Assembly (NCBI RefSeq): GCF_918698115.1
Contig: NZ_CAKKLV010000016.1
Span: 62,001 to 126,000, forward strand
Length of the DNA: 64,000 nucleotides
Direction: 5' to 3'
Source: Peribacillus sp. Bi96
GTDB taxonomy: Bacteria > Bacillota > Bacilli > Bacillales > DSM-1321
The translations under genes were made by a program, and so were the position numbers. The notes beneath the pieces were generated by a model. It did not search any database. It was not told the DNA's origin and saw only the letters and a program-made list of their open reading frames with translations. Positions 1 through 8,927 of this stretch are shown here, piece after piece; the first letter of the stretch is position 1; every line of letters starts with the position of its first letter.

Positions 1-191
1 CAAAAAAATATTAACCAAAGTATAATACAAAAAACTAACACGTATATATGAAAATTATCAAAATTAAGAAAGATGTAAGCAATACTAAATAGGATAGGTA
101 AAAGCAAACCTGCAAGTATAGTAGATTTTTTAACCATTTTATATTGTAGAAAGCAAATTCCTATCATTATAATAATAAGTAAATAAAACAT
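1..191 (-). CDS. Partial small membrane protein
   Basis: The frame opens with an ATG at 191 behind an AGGG ribosome-site-like stretch and runs off the left edge, giving at least 63 residues. The peptide is strongly hydrophobic: a first segment of about residues 3-17, a short basic turn (QYKMVKKS), a second segment of about residues 23-37 and a third after about residue 47. It starts 24 bases after the stop of the subtilase fragment, so the two were probably co-transcribed. I recognise no family. It may be the membrane partner of the peptidase, but that is only inference from position. Confidence 0.5.
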   Translation of the reverse strand, partial: MFYLLIIIMIGICFLQYKMVKKSTILAGLLLPILFSIAYIFLNFDNFHIYVLVFCIILWLIFF

Positions 192-215
192 AATATCAAT
201 CCCTAATAATATTTT

Positions 216-788
216 TCACTCCATAACTTTTGCTTTTTCAAGAGCTTTTTTAGCATCAATTATGTCATAGGTATCTGCGTTAGCATTCGTTAACGATTTT
301 TTACTGATTTTAAGTACTTGGGCTAAATCATTACTACTAATGTCCTCATACTCACTTAATACTAAAGCTGCTACTCCTGTTACATAAGCTGTAGCGAAAG
401 ATGCACCACTTGAATATAGGTAATCATTTTCTGGTAAGGAACCTAATATAGTTTCACCAGGAGCATAAATCAAATCTTCACTACCATAGCCTGAGTATTC
501 ATATATTTTACCAGTATTATTAACAGCCGCCACACAAACAACATTATCTAGTTCAAAACTGCATGGATATACAGGTGTTTTCTTTAAGTTATTTTGATTA
601 TTACCAGATGAACTAATAAACAATATATCTTTATATTTTTTCATTGTATCGTACAAACCAGTATCAAAATTAGTATTATCCCAACTGCAATTAATGATTC
701 TAACTCCCATTTTATATGCATATTCAATTGCCCTTATTGCATTATCAGTATTTCCAGTAGATCCATTAATAAATTTCAAAGGTAGAAT
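216..788 (-). pseudogene. Subtilase (S8) peptidase, C-terminal remnant
   Basis: This is the C-terminal part of a subtilisin-like serine peptidase. Visible are the strand/helix segment ending in IINCSW, the oxyanion-hole region SSSGNN, and the catalytic serine block GASFATAYVTGVAALV (usual form GTSMAAPHVAG). The N-terminal portion carrying the catalytic Asp and His is missing, so it cannot be an active protease. Family resemblance begins at the ILPLKFI strand (near 788), exactly where the HsdR-like fragment on the same strand ends; the open frame starts with a TTG at 779 and no convincing ribosome site. I read it as the downstream side of a deletion junction. Confidence 0.75.
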
Positions 789-789
789 G

Positions 790-957
790 TTACCCCTCTT
801 CTTTGCTAATAATCTTCACCAATTGTTTACTATATAAACGAGCCTGTATCAATGACGCAAGTGGTTGAGCCAACAACTGATTTTCAATACGGCAAACAAG
901 CTCGGATAACTCACTTGAAAATTGTCCAACGAACTCAAATATAGAATGATTATGCAT
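790..957 (-). pseudogene. HsdR/DUF4145-like N-terminal fragment (55 aa)
   Basis: A 55-residue frame starts at an ATG (957) preceded by AGGGGG about 6 bases upstream, so it has a genuine start. The peptide (NHSIFEFVGQF... then ...QPLASLIQARLYSKQLVKII) matches the pattern seen at the N-terminus of HsdR-like helicase-nucleases, where a 'dP..sli.lR.f.e.l' helix pair precedes the nuclease and helicase domains. Everything after that is absent: the frame stops at 790 and subtilase sequence begins immediately. It is probably a truncated restriction-helicase gene, still translatable but not functional. The family call rests on pattern memory only. Confidence 0.45.
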
Positions 958-1428
958 ATTCTACCCCCTGATAACTTCCTATTCATTTCTATTCTTCATT
1001 ACCAACGCACCTGAACATGATACCAATTGATCTATAACATCTACTTTTAAGTGAAATACCATTCGATTTTACCATATATTCAAAACACGATAAGGGCGAT
1101 ATATTTCAATTAAAAATTATTAATATTCTTTCTCTTCTATAGTAGTACCTGCCATCTAATGGGTAGAAAAATCAGACTGACATTTTTAATATTAATGTCT
1201 CATTCATAAATAAAGAAAATCCAATCTCTCTAACGATTAAACTTTAAAAAATTCAATAAAATCCCAGGTGAATCAAATGAATTCTAAGATTCACCACCCC
1301 TATGAGAGTGAAAAGGGGTTCATTTACTAATTGGCTATTGTTAAATTGGAGGAATGTTTGAAAACCTGAAGGATTGGTACTAATACAGTAAGAGACAAAC
1401 ACTTCTTTGATGAAAGGGGATTCTTCAA
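958..1428. other. Gene-free stretch upstream of vsr
   Basis: No convincing gene. It contains two small inverted repeats: GTGAATC/GATTCAC around 1268-1294 and ACCCCT/AGGGGT around 1296-1319. The second is followed by a T-poor tail, so neither is a clear terminator. The vsr ribosome site (AAAGGGG) lies at its right end. Confidence 0.4.
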
Positions 1429-1854
1429 ATGGCAAAACAACCACCAGAGACGAAAGAAACCCGGAGTAAAATCATGTCTTCCATTAAAGCCGTTTCACAT
1501 GAACTATGGCACAGGGGGTATCGATTCAGGAGGAATGTCAGGGGAATGATGGGAACACCAGACATCGCCATCAAAAAGTATAAGGTCGTTATATTCATCG
1601 ATTCGTGCTTTTGGCACTTTTGCCCGATACATGGAAAAATGCCGAAGAGCAATATCGATTTCTGGGTAAAGAAGCTTGAGAGAAACCAAGATCGCGATTT
1701 AAAATCACCCAATATTATAAAGATGAAAAATTGGCATATCTTACGAATCTGGGAGCATGAGGTAAGGAAGGATTTTGATAATACCATCGAAAAAGTCACC
1801 ACGTTCATTGATAATGCCAAGGAAGATGTGGACACGAATAAGAATGGTCCCTGA
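1429..1854 (+). CDS. vsr: Vsr very-short-patch mismatch endonuclease
   Basis: Vsr nicks next to T in T:G mismatches that arise when 5-methylcytosine deaminates, protecting the site methylated by a C5 methyltransferase. Visible landmarks are GTPDIAI (the conserved catalytic Asp region), VVIFIDSCFWHFCPIHG (metal/zinc-binding FWH...C motif), the DFW..K...N..RD block and the C-terminal W-x-I-LRIWEHEV motif. At 141 aa the length is normal, but the N-terminal helix reads IMSSIKAVSHELWHRG. Relatives that I recall carry about seven more residues, including a conserved Glu, between KAVS and the ELW segment, so a small in-frame deletion is likely. It converges on the methyltransferase and shares a terminator with it; its stop codon lies inside that hairpin. 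Confidence 0.85.
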   Translation: MAKQPPETKETRSKIMSSIKAVSHELWHRGYRFRRNVRGMMGTPDIAIKKYKVVIFIDSCFWHFCPIHGKMPKSNIDFWVKKLERNQDRDLKSPNIIKMKNWHILRIWEHEVRKDFDNTIEKVTTFIDNAKEDVDTNKNGP

Positions 1855-1876
1855 CAATTTTGCCAGGGACCATTCT
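1841..1876. terminator. Bidirectional terminator between vsr and methyltransferase
   Basis: A perfect 13-bp stem (AGAATGGTCCCTG paired with CAGGGACCATTCT) with a 10-base loop. It overlaps the last codons and stop of vsr and serves the convergent methyltransferase gene. Confidence 0.8.
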
Positions 1877-1880
1877 AAAT

Positions 1881-3128
1881 TTAAAATAAACTAAGTTGTT
1901 GTGGATTCACTTTTATGGCTTCCACATCTTCTTCCTCGATTTCGAGAATTCGCTTTGCCATTCTTTCAATCAGTCCGACCACCAAAGCATTTCCCATACA
2001 GAAGTATCTCATCCGTTCTGACATTCCCTCCGTCCAATGATCAGGGAACCCATTCAATCGTTCACACTCCACCGGGGTCAGGATGCGAAGCCTTTTCGTC
2101 TCGGGGTCTTCAACCACATGGCTACTCCGATTCACTGTACCTTCACTTGTCAGCATCGTACGGCCTGGTTTGTCCAACACATCCGGGAAAGCCATCCCAC
2201 CTTCGGAGAAAGTATATTTATGACCAGTCGCCGCGGTCCTCTCAATCTTTTTCGGCCCTTTAAGGTAACGGAATTTCTCGATTGCATCCGTGCTTAGATA
2301 ATACTTTTCATCGACACCCGATTGCAAGATTTCACCTAACAGCCGTGGCCGCTCCTCTATTGGGAGCAATTCCTCGGTATATACAGCGCCATCTCTCATG
2401 ATTCCTGAATTCAAGTAGGTCATCGTGAACTCATCTGAAATTTCCAGAATACCTTCTTCCATCGTGAACGAATGTGGTTTATGCTTTTTCGAAATTTCCC
2501 ATTTTACAGGAAATGCATTAGCGAAGAAACCTCGTTCATGCAACATTACCGCATCGTCTTCCTTGGCCCTACTTTTGACATACGGCGTATCGTTCCTGAT
2601 GGCAAAAATGAAGACGCGTCGCCTCCTCTGTGCTTGTCCATACTCCGCAGCATTGACTACTCTCCATTCGACTGAGTAATTCAAATCCCTGAAGCTTGCC
2701 AGCATGATGGAAAAATCCCTTCCGCGCTGTTTCGATGGCGACTTCAATAAACGGTCCACATTTTCCAGCAAGATATACTTCGGCCTGATCCCTTCAGCAA
2801 GCCTCATGATTTCCCAGAAAAGGACCCCTTTCTTCCCTTGAATTCCTTTTTCTCCGGAAAGACTTCGGGCAACAGAGTAATCTTGACAAGGAAAACCGCC
2901 TACAATTAGTTCAATTCCTTGATTTACAAATATCTTTTCATCTACCGTAGAAATATCTTCATTGGAGTGTATTCCTCTATCGAACTGTCTAGCATAACAG
3001 TTAAAAGCATCCTGTGATTTTTTTGAAGGTTCCCATTGGTTACCCCAAACCACATCAAATCCTTTTGCCGCCTCAAGGCCCAGCCGGAACCCACCGACCC
3101 CCGCAAATAATTCAATTGCATTTATCAT
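1881..3128 (-). CDS. DNA (cytosine-5) methyltransferase
   Basis: A type II C5-cytosine methyltransferase of 415 aa. Motifs in order: motif I FAGVGG (residues 8-13, SAM binding), motif IV GGFPCQ with catalytic Cys81, motif VI ENV (122-124), motif VIII QRRRR (167-171) and motif X GNALVVGL near the C-terminus. The target-recognition region lies between about 190 and 330. Beside a Sau3AI-family endonuclease and vsr it is most likely the modification half of a restriction system, with GATC as the expected but unproven site. It is transcribed divergently from the endonuclease from a good sigma-A promoter whose -35 contains GATC. Confidence 0.93.
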   Translation of the reverse strand: MINAIELFAGVGGFRLGLEAAKGFDVVWGNQWEPSKKSQDAFNCYARQFDRGIHSNEDISTVDEKIFVNQGIELIVGGFPCQDYSVARSLSGEKGIQGKKGVLFWEIMRLAEGIRPKYILLENVDRLLKSPSKQRGRDFSIMLASFRDLNYSVEWRVVNAAEYGQAQRRRRVFIFAIRNDTPYVKSRAKEDDAVMLHERGFFANAFPVKWEISKKHKPHSFTMEEGILEISDEFTMTYLNSGIMRDGAVYTEELLPIEERPRLLGEILQSGVDEKYYLSTDAIEKFRYLKGPKKIERTAATGHKYTFSEGGMAFPDVLDKPGRTMLTSEGTVNRSSHVVEDPETKRLRILTPVECERLNGFPDHWTEGMSERMRYFCMGNALVVGLIERMAKRILEIEEEDVEAIKVNPQQLSLF

Positions 3129-3157
3129 GACCGAACATCCTTTCGGCTTTTATACCT

Positions 3158-3186
3158 ATTATAATAATAATCCCTATTGAGATCAA
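3158..3186 (-). promoter_or_regulatory. Methyltransferase promoter with GATC in the -35 box
   Basis: On the minus strand TTGATC (3186-3181) is followed by a 17-base spacer and TATAAT (3163-3158), about 30 bases upstream of the methyltransferase start. The only GATC in the 248-base divergent intergenic region lies in this -35 hexamer. Confidence 0.6.
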
Positions 3187-3376
3187 GAACTAACTATTAA
3201 AAATACAAAATAAATTCTTATTTATCCAAGATAAGTTAATTAATATACTGAATATTGAATATAGCGGTATAATATTATATACCCTAACTCTTTCATTTTA
3301 AAGTGTAATCCGTGAATTGTAAAAGATTTTAAAATTCCATTTTAACAGAACACTCAAGAAAGGAGCTTGTTACATT

Positions 3377-4756
3377 ATGGAATATAGAACAGTCGAAGAG
3401 TTAATGAGCAAGGCACAAGAAGCCATAGGTAAAACCTTTGGGGAAATTGATTTAAAAGATCGGCTCACAAACACTAAATCAAAAGGGGGACTTGGACAAG
3501 TAATCGAAGAAAGTTTCTTCGGCTATAAAATCAATTCCGATGCAAGACCCGATTTTGAAGAATTGGGTATCGAGTTGAAAGTCACGCCTTTCAAGCAGAA
3601 TAAAAACAAATCCATCTCTGCAAAGGAACGATTGGTTTTAAATATAATCAATTACATGGATGAAGTTAATACCACATTTGAGACCTCGAGTTTTTGGAAA
3701 AAAAACGAAAAAATTTTACTGATGTTTTATGAATGGCTACCCAACTATGAACCTAAGGATTTTTACATCTATAAGAATATCCTATTATCATATCCGGCTG
3801 CAGACTTGGAAATTATTAAACAGGACTGGGGAACAATCGTAGAGAAAATCCGAAACGGCAATGCCCATGAAATTTCTGAAGGTGACACCAACTATTTAGG
3901 CGCTTGCACAAAAGGAGCCAGCAAAAACTCTTTGCGTACACAACCGAACTCGAACATTCCCGCTATGCAAAGGGCTTTCTCCCTTAAACAATCCTATATG
4001 ACAGCATTGCTTCGCAAATATGTTAATAATGAAGAACTCGTGTCATTTGCAAAACAAAGCGATTTAGCAGAAAATTCCTTGGAAAATTTATTGAATGATA
4101 AGTTTGCTCCCTATATTGGCTTAACCGACGAAGAAATAGCAGCAAAAGTGAATGTTACATACAAACAAGGTTCGAAATCCCTCGTCCCTTCCTTGGTCAG
4201 TTCACTGCTTGGGATAAAAGGAACCCGCTTGGACAAAATTGAAGAATTTGCAAAAGCAAACATTCAATTCAAGACTGTACGTCTGGAACCTAACGGAAAA
4301 CCTGAACAAAGTATGTCATTCGAAAACATTGATTTTCACCAATGGACCAATGAATCATGGGAAGAAAGCTTCATACGCGATAAATTCATAACTACGAAGT
4401 TCCTTTTTGTAATCTTTGAATTCACTGAGACAAAAAAACAAAATTTTAACAGGAAATTGTACTTCAAAGGAATTAAACTATGGAATATGCCCTTACCGAC
4501 AATCGATCAAGAAGTTAAACAAATATGGGAAGAAGTAAACCGGCTTATACAACAGGGGTTACATATTGAATTTAAAAAACGAGGAAATAAAATCGTTGAA
4601 ACAAATAACTTACCTAAGGTTGGCTTCAATGGTGTGGCGCATATACGACCAAAAGGAAAAGATGGTAAGGATAAAGTTGTTTTGCCTAATGGGCAAACCA
4701 TAACGAAACAATGTTTTTGGTTGAATAATAGGTTTATTTCCCAAATAATTAGCTAA
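3377..4756 (+). CDS. Sau3AI/MutH-family type II restriction endonuclease
   Basis: A 459-aa restriction enzyme close in length to Sau3AI. The N-terminal MutH-like catalytic domain shows KGGLGQVIE (residues 36-44) and the PD-(D/E)xK core D59-FEELGIELK68 (Asp59, Glu66, Lys68). The C-terminal half (about 290-458) contains FKTVRL (298-303), FLFVIF (342-347) and a terminal HIRPK...FWLNN motif (422-450). This is the second, MutH-like domain that in Sau3AI binds an extra site and acts as allosteric effector. The start follows AAAGGAG. It is divergent from its cognate methyltransferase, and no controller (C-protein) gene is visible. GATC specificity is inferred from family. Confidence 0.88.
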   Translation: MEYRTVEELMSKAQEAIGKTFGEIDLKDRLTNTKSKGGLGQVIEESFFGYKINSDARPDFEELGIELKVTPFKQNKNKSISAKERLVLNIINYMDEVNTTFETSSFWKKNEKILLMFYEWLPNYEPKDFYIYKNILLSYPAADLEIIKQDWGTIVEKIRNGNAHEISEGDTNYLGACTKGASKNSLRTQPNSNIPAMQRAFSLKQSYMTALLRKYVNNEELVSFAKQSDLAENSLENLLNDKFAPYIGLTDEEIAAKVNVTYKQGSKSLVPSLVSSLLGIKGTRLDKIEEFAKANIQFKTVRLEPNGKPEQSMSFENIDFHQWTNESWEESFIRDKFITTKFLFVIFEFTETKKQNFNRKLYFKGIKLWNMPLPTIDQEVKQIWEEVNRLIQQGLHIEFKKRGNKIVETNNLPKVGFNGVAHIRPKGKDGKDKVVLPNGQTITKQCFWLNNRFISQIIS

Positions 4757-5167
4757 ACAATTCTATTCAATGAATTTTTATATACCTTAGCCTAAAAATG
4801 GTGTGTTTTATAAAAAGGGCAAAATCCAGATAAATCTTTCTCAATAGAGTGAGTTATATACTTTGAAAACTCTTATAGAAAGATCCTTCCTAATATACCG
4901 CGGAAATGTTTTGAAATGTCAATGTTTTTTTAAAAAAGAGATAATTCAATCTCTAAAGTGTATAAGTGAAAATTTGTACAACAAGAGGGCACCAAATGGT
5001 AGCTACTCTTGTTGTGCAAATAATTCTAAACATAATCCATCTTCAGGGTTTTTCCTTATTTTAACATATTCGAACATAAGGTTTCTTATATAATACTCAA
5101 TCCTTTTTTTAGTCCTTACCAACAATTCCTTCTCTTATTTAGTTATATATTATTATTATCCTTAAAG
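4757..5167. other. Intergenic stretch between convergent defence genes
   Basis: No gene is supported. A 10-bp inverted repeat (ACAACAAGAG at 4978-4987 pairing with CTCTTGTTGT at 5006-5015) lies in the middle and could terminate either neighbour, though no long T-run follows. The rest is AT-rich. Confidence 0.4.
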
Positions 5168-7378
5168 TTATACTAACTCCGCAATCTTCTCCATATTTAA
5201 CTTATCATGTATAAGTTCTAATAAACATTTTTGATTTACCCAAAATGTTCTTTTTACTTGTTGGCTGCCATCTGTAAATGCAAAAGTATCTTTTACATCT
5301 TTTGCCTTTGGTCTGATATGAAAACATAATTCATCAGATTGCTTTACAAACAAGTTAACATCACCTTCTTTAAATGCATTTACAGTCTTTTCATATACCT
5401 TTTTTGCACTTTTAGACAACCTTGATAATGTAAAATCGGAAATTAGCTCAATTTTTTTTATGTTCTCAGAAGAATCATCTTGGATAAAAACAAATAAGTA
5501 AAATTCTCTATGAATCTCTTTGTAAAACTTCGAATCTTCAAAACGGACTAATGTATCTTCATTATCATATACATCAGGATAATTATTTATTTCATACAAC
5601 TGACTAAAAGTTTGACCTGGAAGAGAAAAGGCTTCTTTTAGTTTATACTGATTTTCCGAATTACATTTTAAATTTATTGTTCTAAACCCTATTTCAATGC
5701 CTCTTTCTTCCAATTGCGACTTAATAAACATACTCCTATTAGATTTAGAACCGTTGTTTTTTTTATAATCTTCAAATTTCTCAACAAACTCGCCCAAAGA
5801 ATTTTGAAGATTTCTAATTTTTTTATCGTCTTTTTTTGAATTAATAAGGCTTTCTAAATACTTTTCAAATAAGGTATCCTTCTTTAATTCATTTGAGTCA
5901 ATGCTAGGTTGTAACTTTATAAATGTATTTATAAAATATTCATATATCCCTTGGAAATATACTTCTTTATCATTTTCATCCTCTGCATCATTATATATAC
6001 CTTTGCAATAAGATTTAAAATAATATTTGCCGTTACTACCTAGTCCCTTGTAATCTGTTTCATTAATGTTTTCAGGTTTCTTTCTTTTTCTCCACCATTT
6101 ATCTATATATTCAAATGTATCTAGATTTTTTAGAAAATCATCTACAATATCGTTTCCATTACTTAAAAACTCAGTCAAATAAGCCTCTATTTTATTTTTT
6201 TGTAAGTTTCTTGCTTCTCCGGGTCTATTTTTGAATATTAAATATGATTTGACAAAATCCAATAAATAAATACCTCCGTTGAACGTGTCTTCCCCTTGTC
6301 TACAGATTTTTTTATTTTTCTGTTCTAAAATTTTATTTATCTTATCTACATCTTCAGTATTAGTTTTTATATCCTCAATTGTAACTGGTATTTGAGTATT
6401 CAATCCTAAAGTTACAGAACGTTTCACTTTAGAGTCTGCTTCGATAAAAATTGTTTTAATTTTAATCTTAGACATCATCTCTTTTACTAACTTTTTAAAA
6501 TCATCATCTTTTGTTAAATCATTACCAATTTCTTTTATAATTGAAAAGCAGTGAGTTAAAGTTTGCGCACCATTAATTACACTCACTTTCAATGGATTAA
6601 AAGTAATTTTATCTTCTTCAATATGAAAACTATCTTCTGAATATATAGTAATTCCATTATGATGAAACCAAAAATTTTCAATAGCTGTTTGATACCCCTC
6701 AAAATTTTCAGAGCCATTGCTATCTATAAGGTACTTTTTTATATCCTTATTACTTTTTAAATTTTTATTTTCGTTTAAGCTATATAAGCCTAGTAAGAAG
6801 GTTGTCTTGAAGTTGTTTCTTAATGAAGAAGATTTAGTACCTGAGATTCCAATCCTTACATTATCTTTAAACAGACTTATTCCTGTTCTATTATAAAGTT
6901 CGTATAATTCTTGTAAGGATAAGTTGAATATTAACCCTTTACTTTCTTTACATTCTTTGTTTGAGACCTTATATTCCAAATAATTAATTCCACATTCCTC
7001 TAGTTCCAATGAAATATTATCCTTCTTGTTATAATAAACAGATCTTGCAATAGCAATGAGACTATTTATATCTCTTTTTCCCTTAGCATCTACCTTTTCT
7101 AACTCTTTATCCAAAAGCATCTGCTCTTTTTCCCAAGAATCAAAAATCATCAAAGGTCTTATTTCAATATTGTAATTTTCCGAATACTGTTCAATGTTTC
7201 GTTTGAAACTACTGAATCCATCATCCTTTTTTCTAAAGTCTGCTAAGTAATATTCTTCAGGGTTTCCGTTTTCATTAATTATCTCTAGAATATCATTATC
7301 ATTTTTAAACTCATATTCTTCCTCTTTTACATTTAACGCCCTTAACAACCATTCCTTATCTTTACTATCTAGAAACAT
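5168..7378 (-). CDS. AIPR abortive-infection protein with Sau3AI-like C-terminal domain
   Basis: AIPR-family phage-defence protein, 736 aa. The start is the ATG at 7378, preceded by AGGAG seven bases upstream, rather than the ATG at 7399. AIPR signatures are LFKDNVR (170-176), FWFHHNGITI (236-245) and VINGAQT (267-273). The C-terminal ~175 residues have an architecture shared with the neighbouring Sau3AI-like enzyme: FRTINL (565-570), FYLFVF (626-631), then a 37-residue ungapped block from HIRPK (687) through FWVNQ that is 15/37 identical to that enzyme. No D-x-E-x-K cluster is seen there, so the domain is probably a DNA sensor. It overlaps the FRG gene by 14 bases. Coding DNA is far more AT-rich than the flanks, suggesting transfer. 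The biochemical activity of AIPR is unknown to me. Confidence 0.8.
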   Translation of the reverse strand: MFLDSKDKEWLLRALNVKEEEYEFKNDNDILEIINENGNPEEYYLADFRKKDDGFSSFKRNIEQYSENYNIEIRPLMIFDSWEKEQMLLDKELEKVDAKGKRDINSLIAIARSVYYNKKDNISLELEECGINYLEYKVSNKECKESKGLIFNLSLQELYELYNRTGISLFKDNVRIGISGTKSSSLRNNFKTTFLLGLYSLNENKNLKSNKDIKKYLIDSNGSENFEGYQTAIENFWFHHNGITIYSEDSFHIEEDKITFNPLKVSVINGAQTLTHCFSIIKEIGNDLTKDDDFKKLVKEMMSKIKIKTIFIEADSKVKRSVTLGLNTQIPVTIEDIKTNTEDVDKINKILEQKNKKICRQGEDTFNGGIYLLDFVKSYLIFKNRPGEARNLQKNKIEAYLTEFLSNGNDIVDDFLKNLDTFEYIDKWWRKRKKPENINETDYKGLGSNGKYYFKSYCKGIYNDAEDENDKEVYFQGIYEYFINTFIKLQPSIDSNELKKDTLFEKYLESLINSKKDDKKIRNLQNSLGEFVEKFEDYKKNNGSKSNRSMFIKSQLEERGIEIGFRTINLKCNSENQYKLKEAFSLPGQTFSQLYEINNYPDVYDNEDTLVRFEDSKFYKEIHREFYLFVFIQDDSSENIKKIELISDFTLSRLSKSAKKVYEKTVNAFKEGDVNLFVKQSDELCFHIRPKAKDVKDTFAFTDGSQQVKRTFWVNQKCLLELIHDKLNMEKIAELV

Positions 7379-8402
7379 ATTCCAACTCCTTTTTAGCATA
7401 ATTTTTTAAATTTTCAAAATCATGTTTGGCCCTTGCCCTAACTTCCTTAAGTGTCTTACACGTATCTTTATCTTTAGATACTTGTTTTTCTAGTCCATTA
7501 AGAGAAGTGAAAAAATCTTGTTCGTACTTTCTTAATATTCTCATAGTCTCTGTTTTATTTTTATTTGTAGAATAATAATCTAGCTCATACTTTAAATTAT
7601 CAAAATAAATTTCCCTCTCAAAATTAATGCTATGTATACTGTTAAAATCTTTATTTTTTTTATCTACGCCTTCAAAAATTACCTCACTTGTTTTATCTTT
7701 CTCTGGAAAAATAGATGATTCATATATAGAAAAAAACTCAGTCAATTGTTTTCTTATTATTTTTTTAGCCTCCTGATTAATCTTTAATTTTTTATAAAAA
7801 CACTCTGGTATTCTAGTAATATTACTAGCAGGGAAAAATATAAAACCACCTCTTTGTAATTTTACCCTTTCATTAAAGTATCCATGAGTTATGACTTTGA
7901 AATTTTTTTTCAATATAAATTCCCTATTGTTTTCCAATAACATATTATCATAATATTGTTCAATGTATTTTGAACTAGGAGAAAAGTGCTGTGGTAAACA
8001 GAATAAATACAAATAACCATCTCGTTTGTCTTCCTCATTAGAACTAGTAGCAAAATAAATTGCAACTAAAACATTAAATGAAATATCTAGTAACCTACTT
8101 GTCGCTAAATAATGTTGGGCTGCTATTGCTTTCTGTAAATTGCTCATTTCCTCATTACCTATTACATTGTAATCTTTCAATAATTCAAATAACTTCATTT
8201 CTTGTATTACACTTAATTTTTTTCTATATAGTGAGGGTAATAATTTAGTTTCACCATAATCCTGAGGTTCTCCACGAAATGCAACAATACTATTTTCTTC
8301 GGAAACTTTTAAGGAAGTTCTTAATTCTCTTGTCATTTCCTCTACTCTATTTAGTAATTTAAACAGAGTATCCTCAGAATCAGTTTCTACAGTTTCTATC
8401 AT
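7365..8402 (-). CDS. FRG-domain protein, partner of AIPR
   Basis: A 345-aa protein with an N-terminal FRG domain, named for its F-R-G motif. Visible are FRG (42-44), LPSLYR (55-60), AAQHYLATSRLLD (94-106) and the following ...AIYFATSS and DGYLYLF strands, all in the family order. The C-terminal third (about 210-345) is helical, charged and unrecognised. The start at 8402 is chosen for AAGGTGG eight bases upstream; the earlier ATG at 8435 lacks one. The stop overlaps the AIPR start, so translation is probably coupled. FRG proteins occur in mobile and defence contexts; their reaction is not established, so I assign none. Confidence 0.8.
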   Translation of the reverse strand: MIETVETDSEDTLFKLLNRVEEMTRELRTSLKVSEENSIVAFRGEPQDYGETKLLPSLYRKKLSVIQEMKLFELLKDYNVIGNEEMSNLQKAIAAQHYLATSRLLDISFNVLVAIYFATSSNEEDKRDGYLYLFCLPQHFSPSSKYIEQYYDNMLLENNREFILKKNFKVITHGYFNERVKLQRGGFIFFPASNITRIPECFYKKLKINQEAKKIIRKQLTEFFSIYESSIFPEKDKTSEVIFEGVDKKNKDFNSIHSINFEREIYFDNLKYELDYYSTNKNKTETMRILRKYEQDFFTSLNGLEKQVSKDKDTCKTLKEVRARAKHDFENLKNYAKKELEYVSR

Positions 8403-8927
8403 ATATATCCACCTTATTATTTTTATAAATAACAATAAACAACTTGGAGACCCTTATTGTAAATTTTATCCAATAAAAAATATTTCAATACAACAGCTCA
8501 AGTTAACATTATCATTTCTTCACAACGAATCACCTATGTACTTAAACTGTTCACATACAGTCTTACCTAATTCATCATTTAAGATAACTTACCATTTCAC
8601 CCATATTCTATAACAAATATCTATATTATACATATAATATTACTAAAAATACATTACAAAATTTCATACTTATTTACTACTCTTTTTTTCTATCTAATCT
8701 TGTATGTGCAGAATGTAAAAGAGCGCTTTCAAACTGTTTTCCTTATCATCTAAAAGGGCATGACTAAATTGGATATTATGAAAAGTTGTTCCGATTTTTT
8801 ACAACAATAGAAAAAAACATACTAAAAATCGATTTCTTCTATAACTTTAGGTGTAATTTTGAACTATATATATAAGACATAAAAAACCTTGAAAAGCTTA
8901 TGCCAATCAAGGTTTAAAACAATTACA
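8403..8927. other. AT-rich gap between the defence island and the immunity array
   Basis: No intact gene. On the minus strand roughly 8690-8795 reads as a short protein-like frame (...FSHALLDDKENSLKALFYIL...) with stops on both sides, possibly a decayed gene end. The FRG promoter should lie at the left end. Confidence 0.3.
8884..8915 (-). terminator. Terminator of the immunity array
   Basis: AAACCTTGA (8884-8892) pairs with TCAAGGTTT (8907-8915), followed by a T-run on the minus strand, 13 bases after the DUF4274 gene. Confidence 0.7.

Noticed and set aside
1425-1835. 136-aa frame on the minus strand
   Set aside because: It is the antisense shadow of vsr, whose plus-strand product has clear family motifs.
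5600-5690. Catalytic PD-(D/E)xK site in the AIPR C-terminal domain
   Set aside because: No D...E-x-K cluster comparable to D59/E66/K68 of the endonuclease could be found there.
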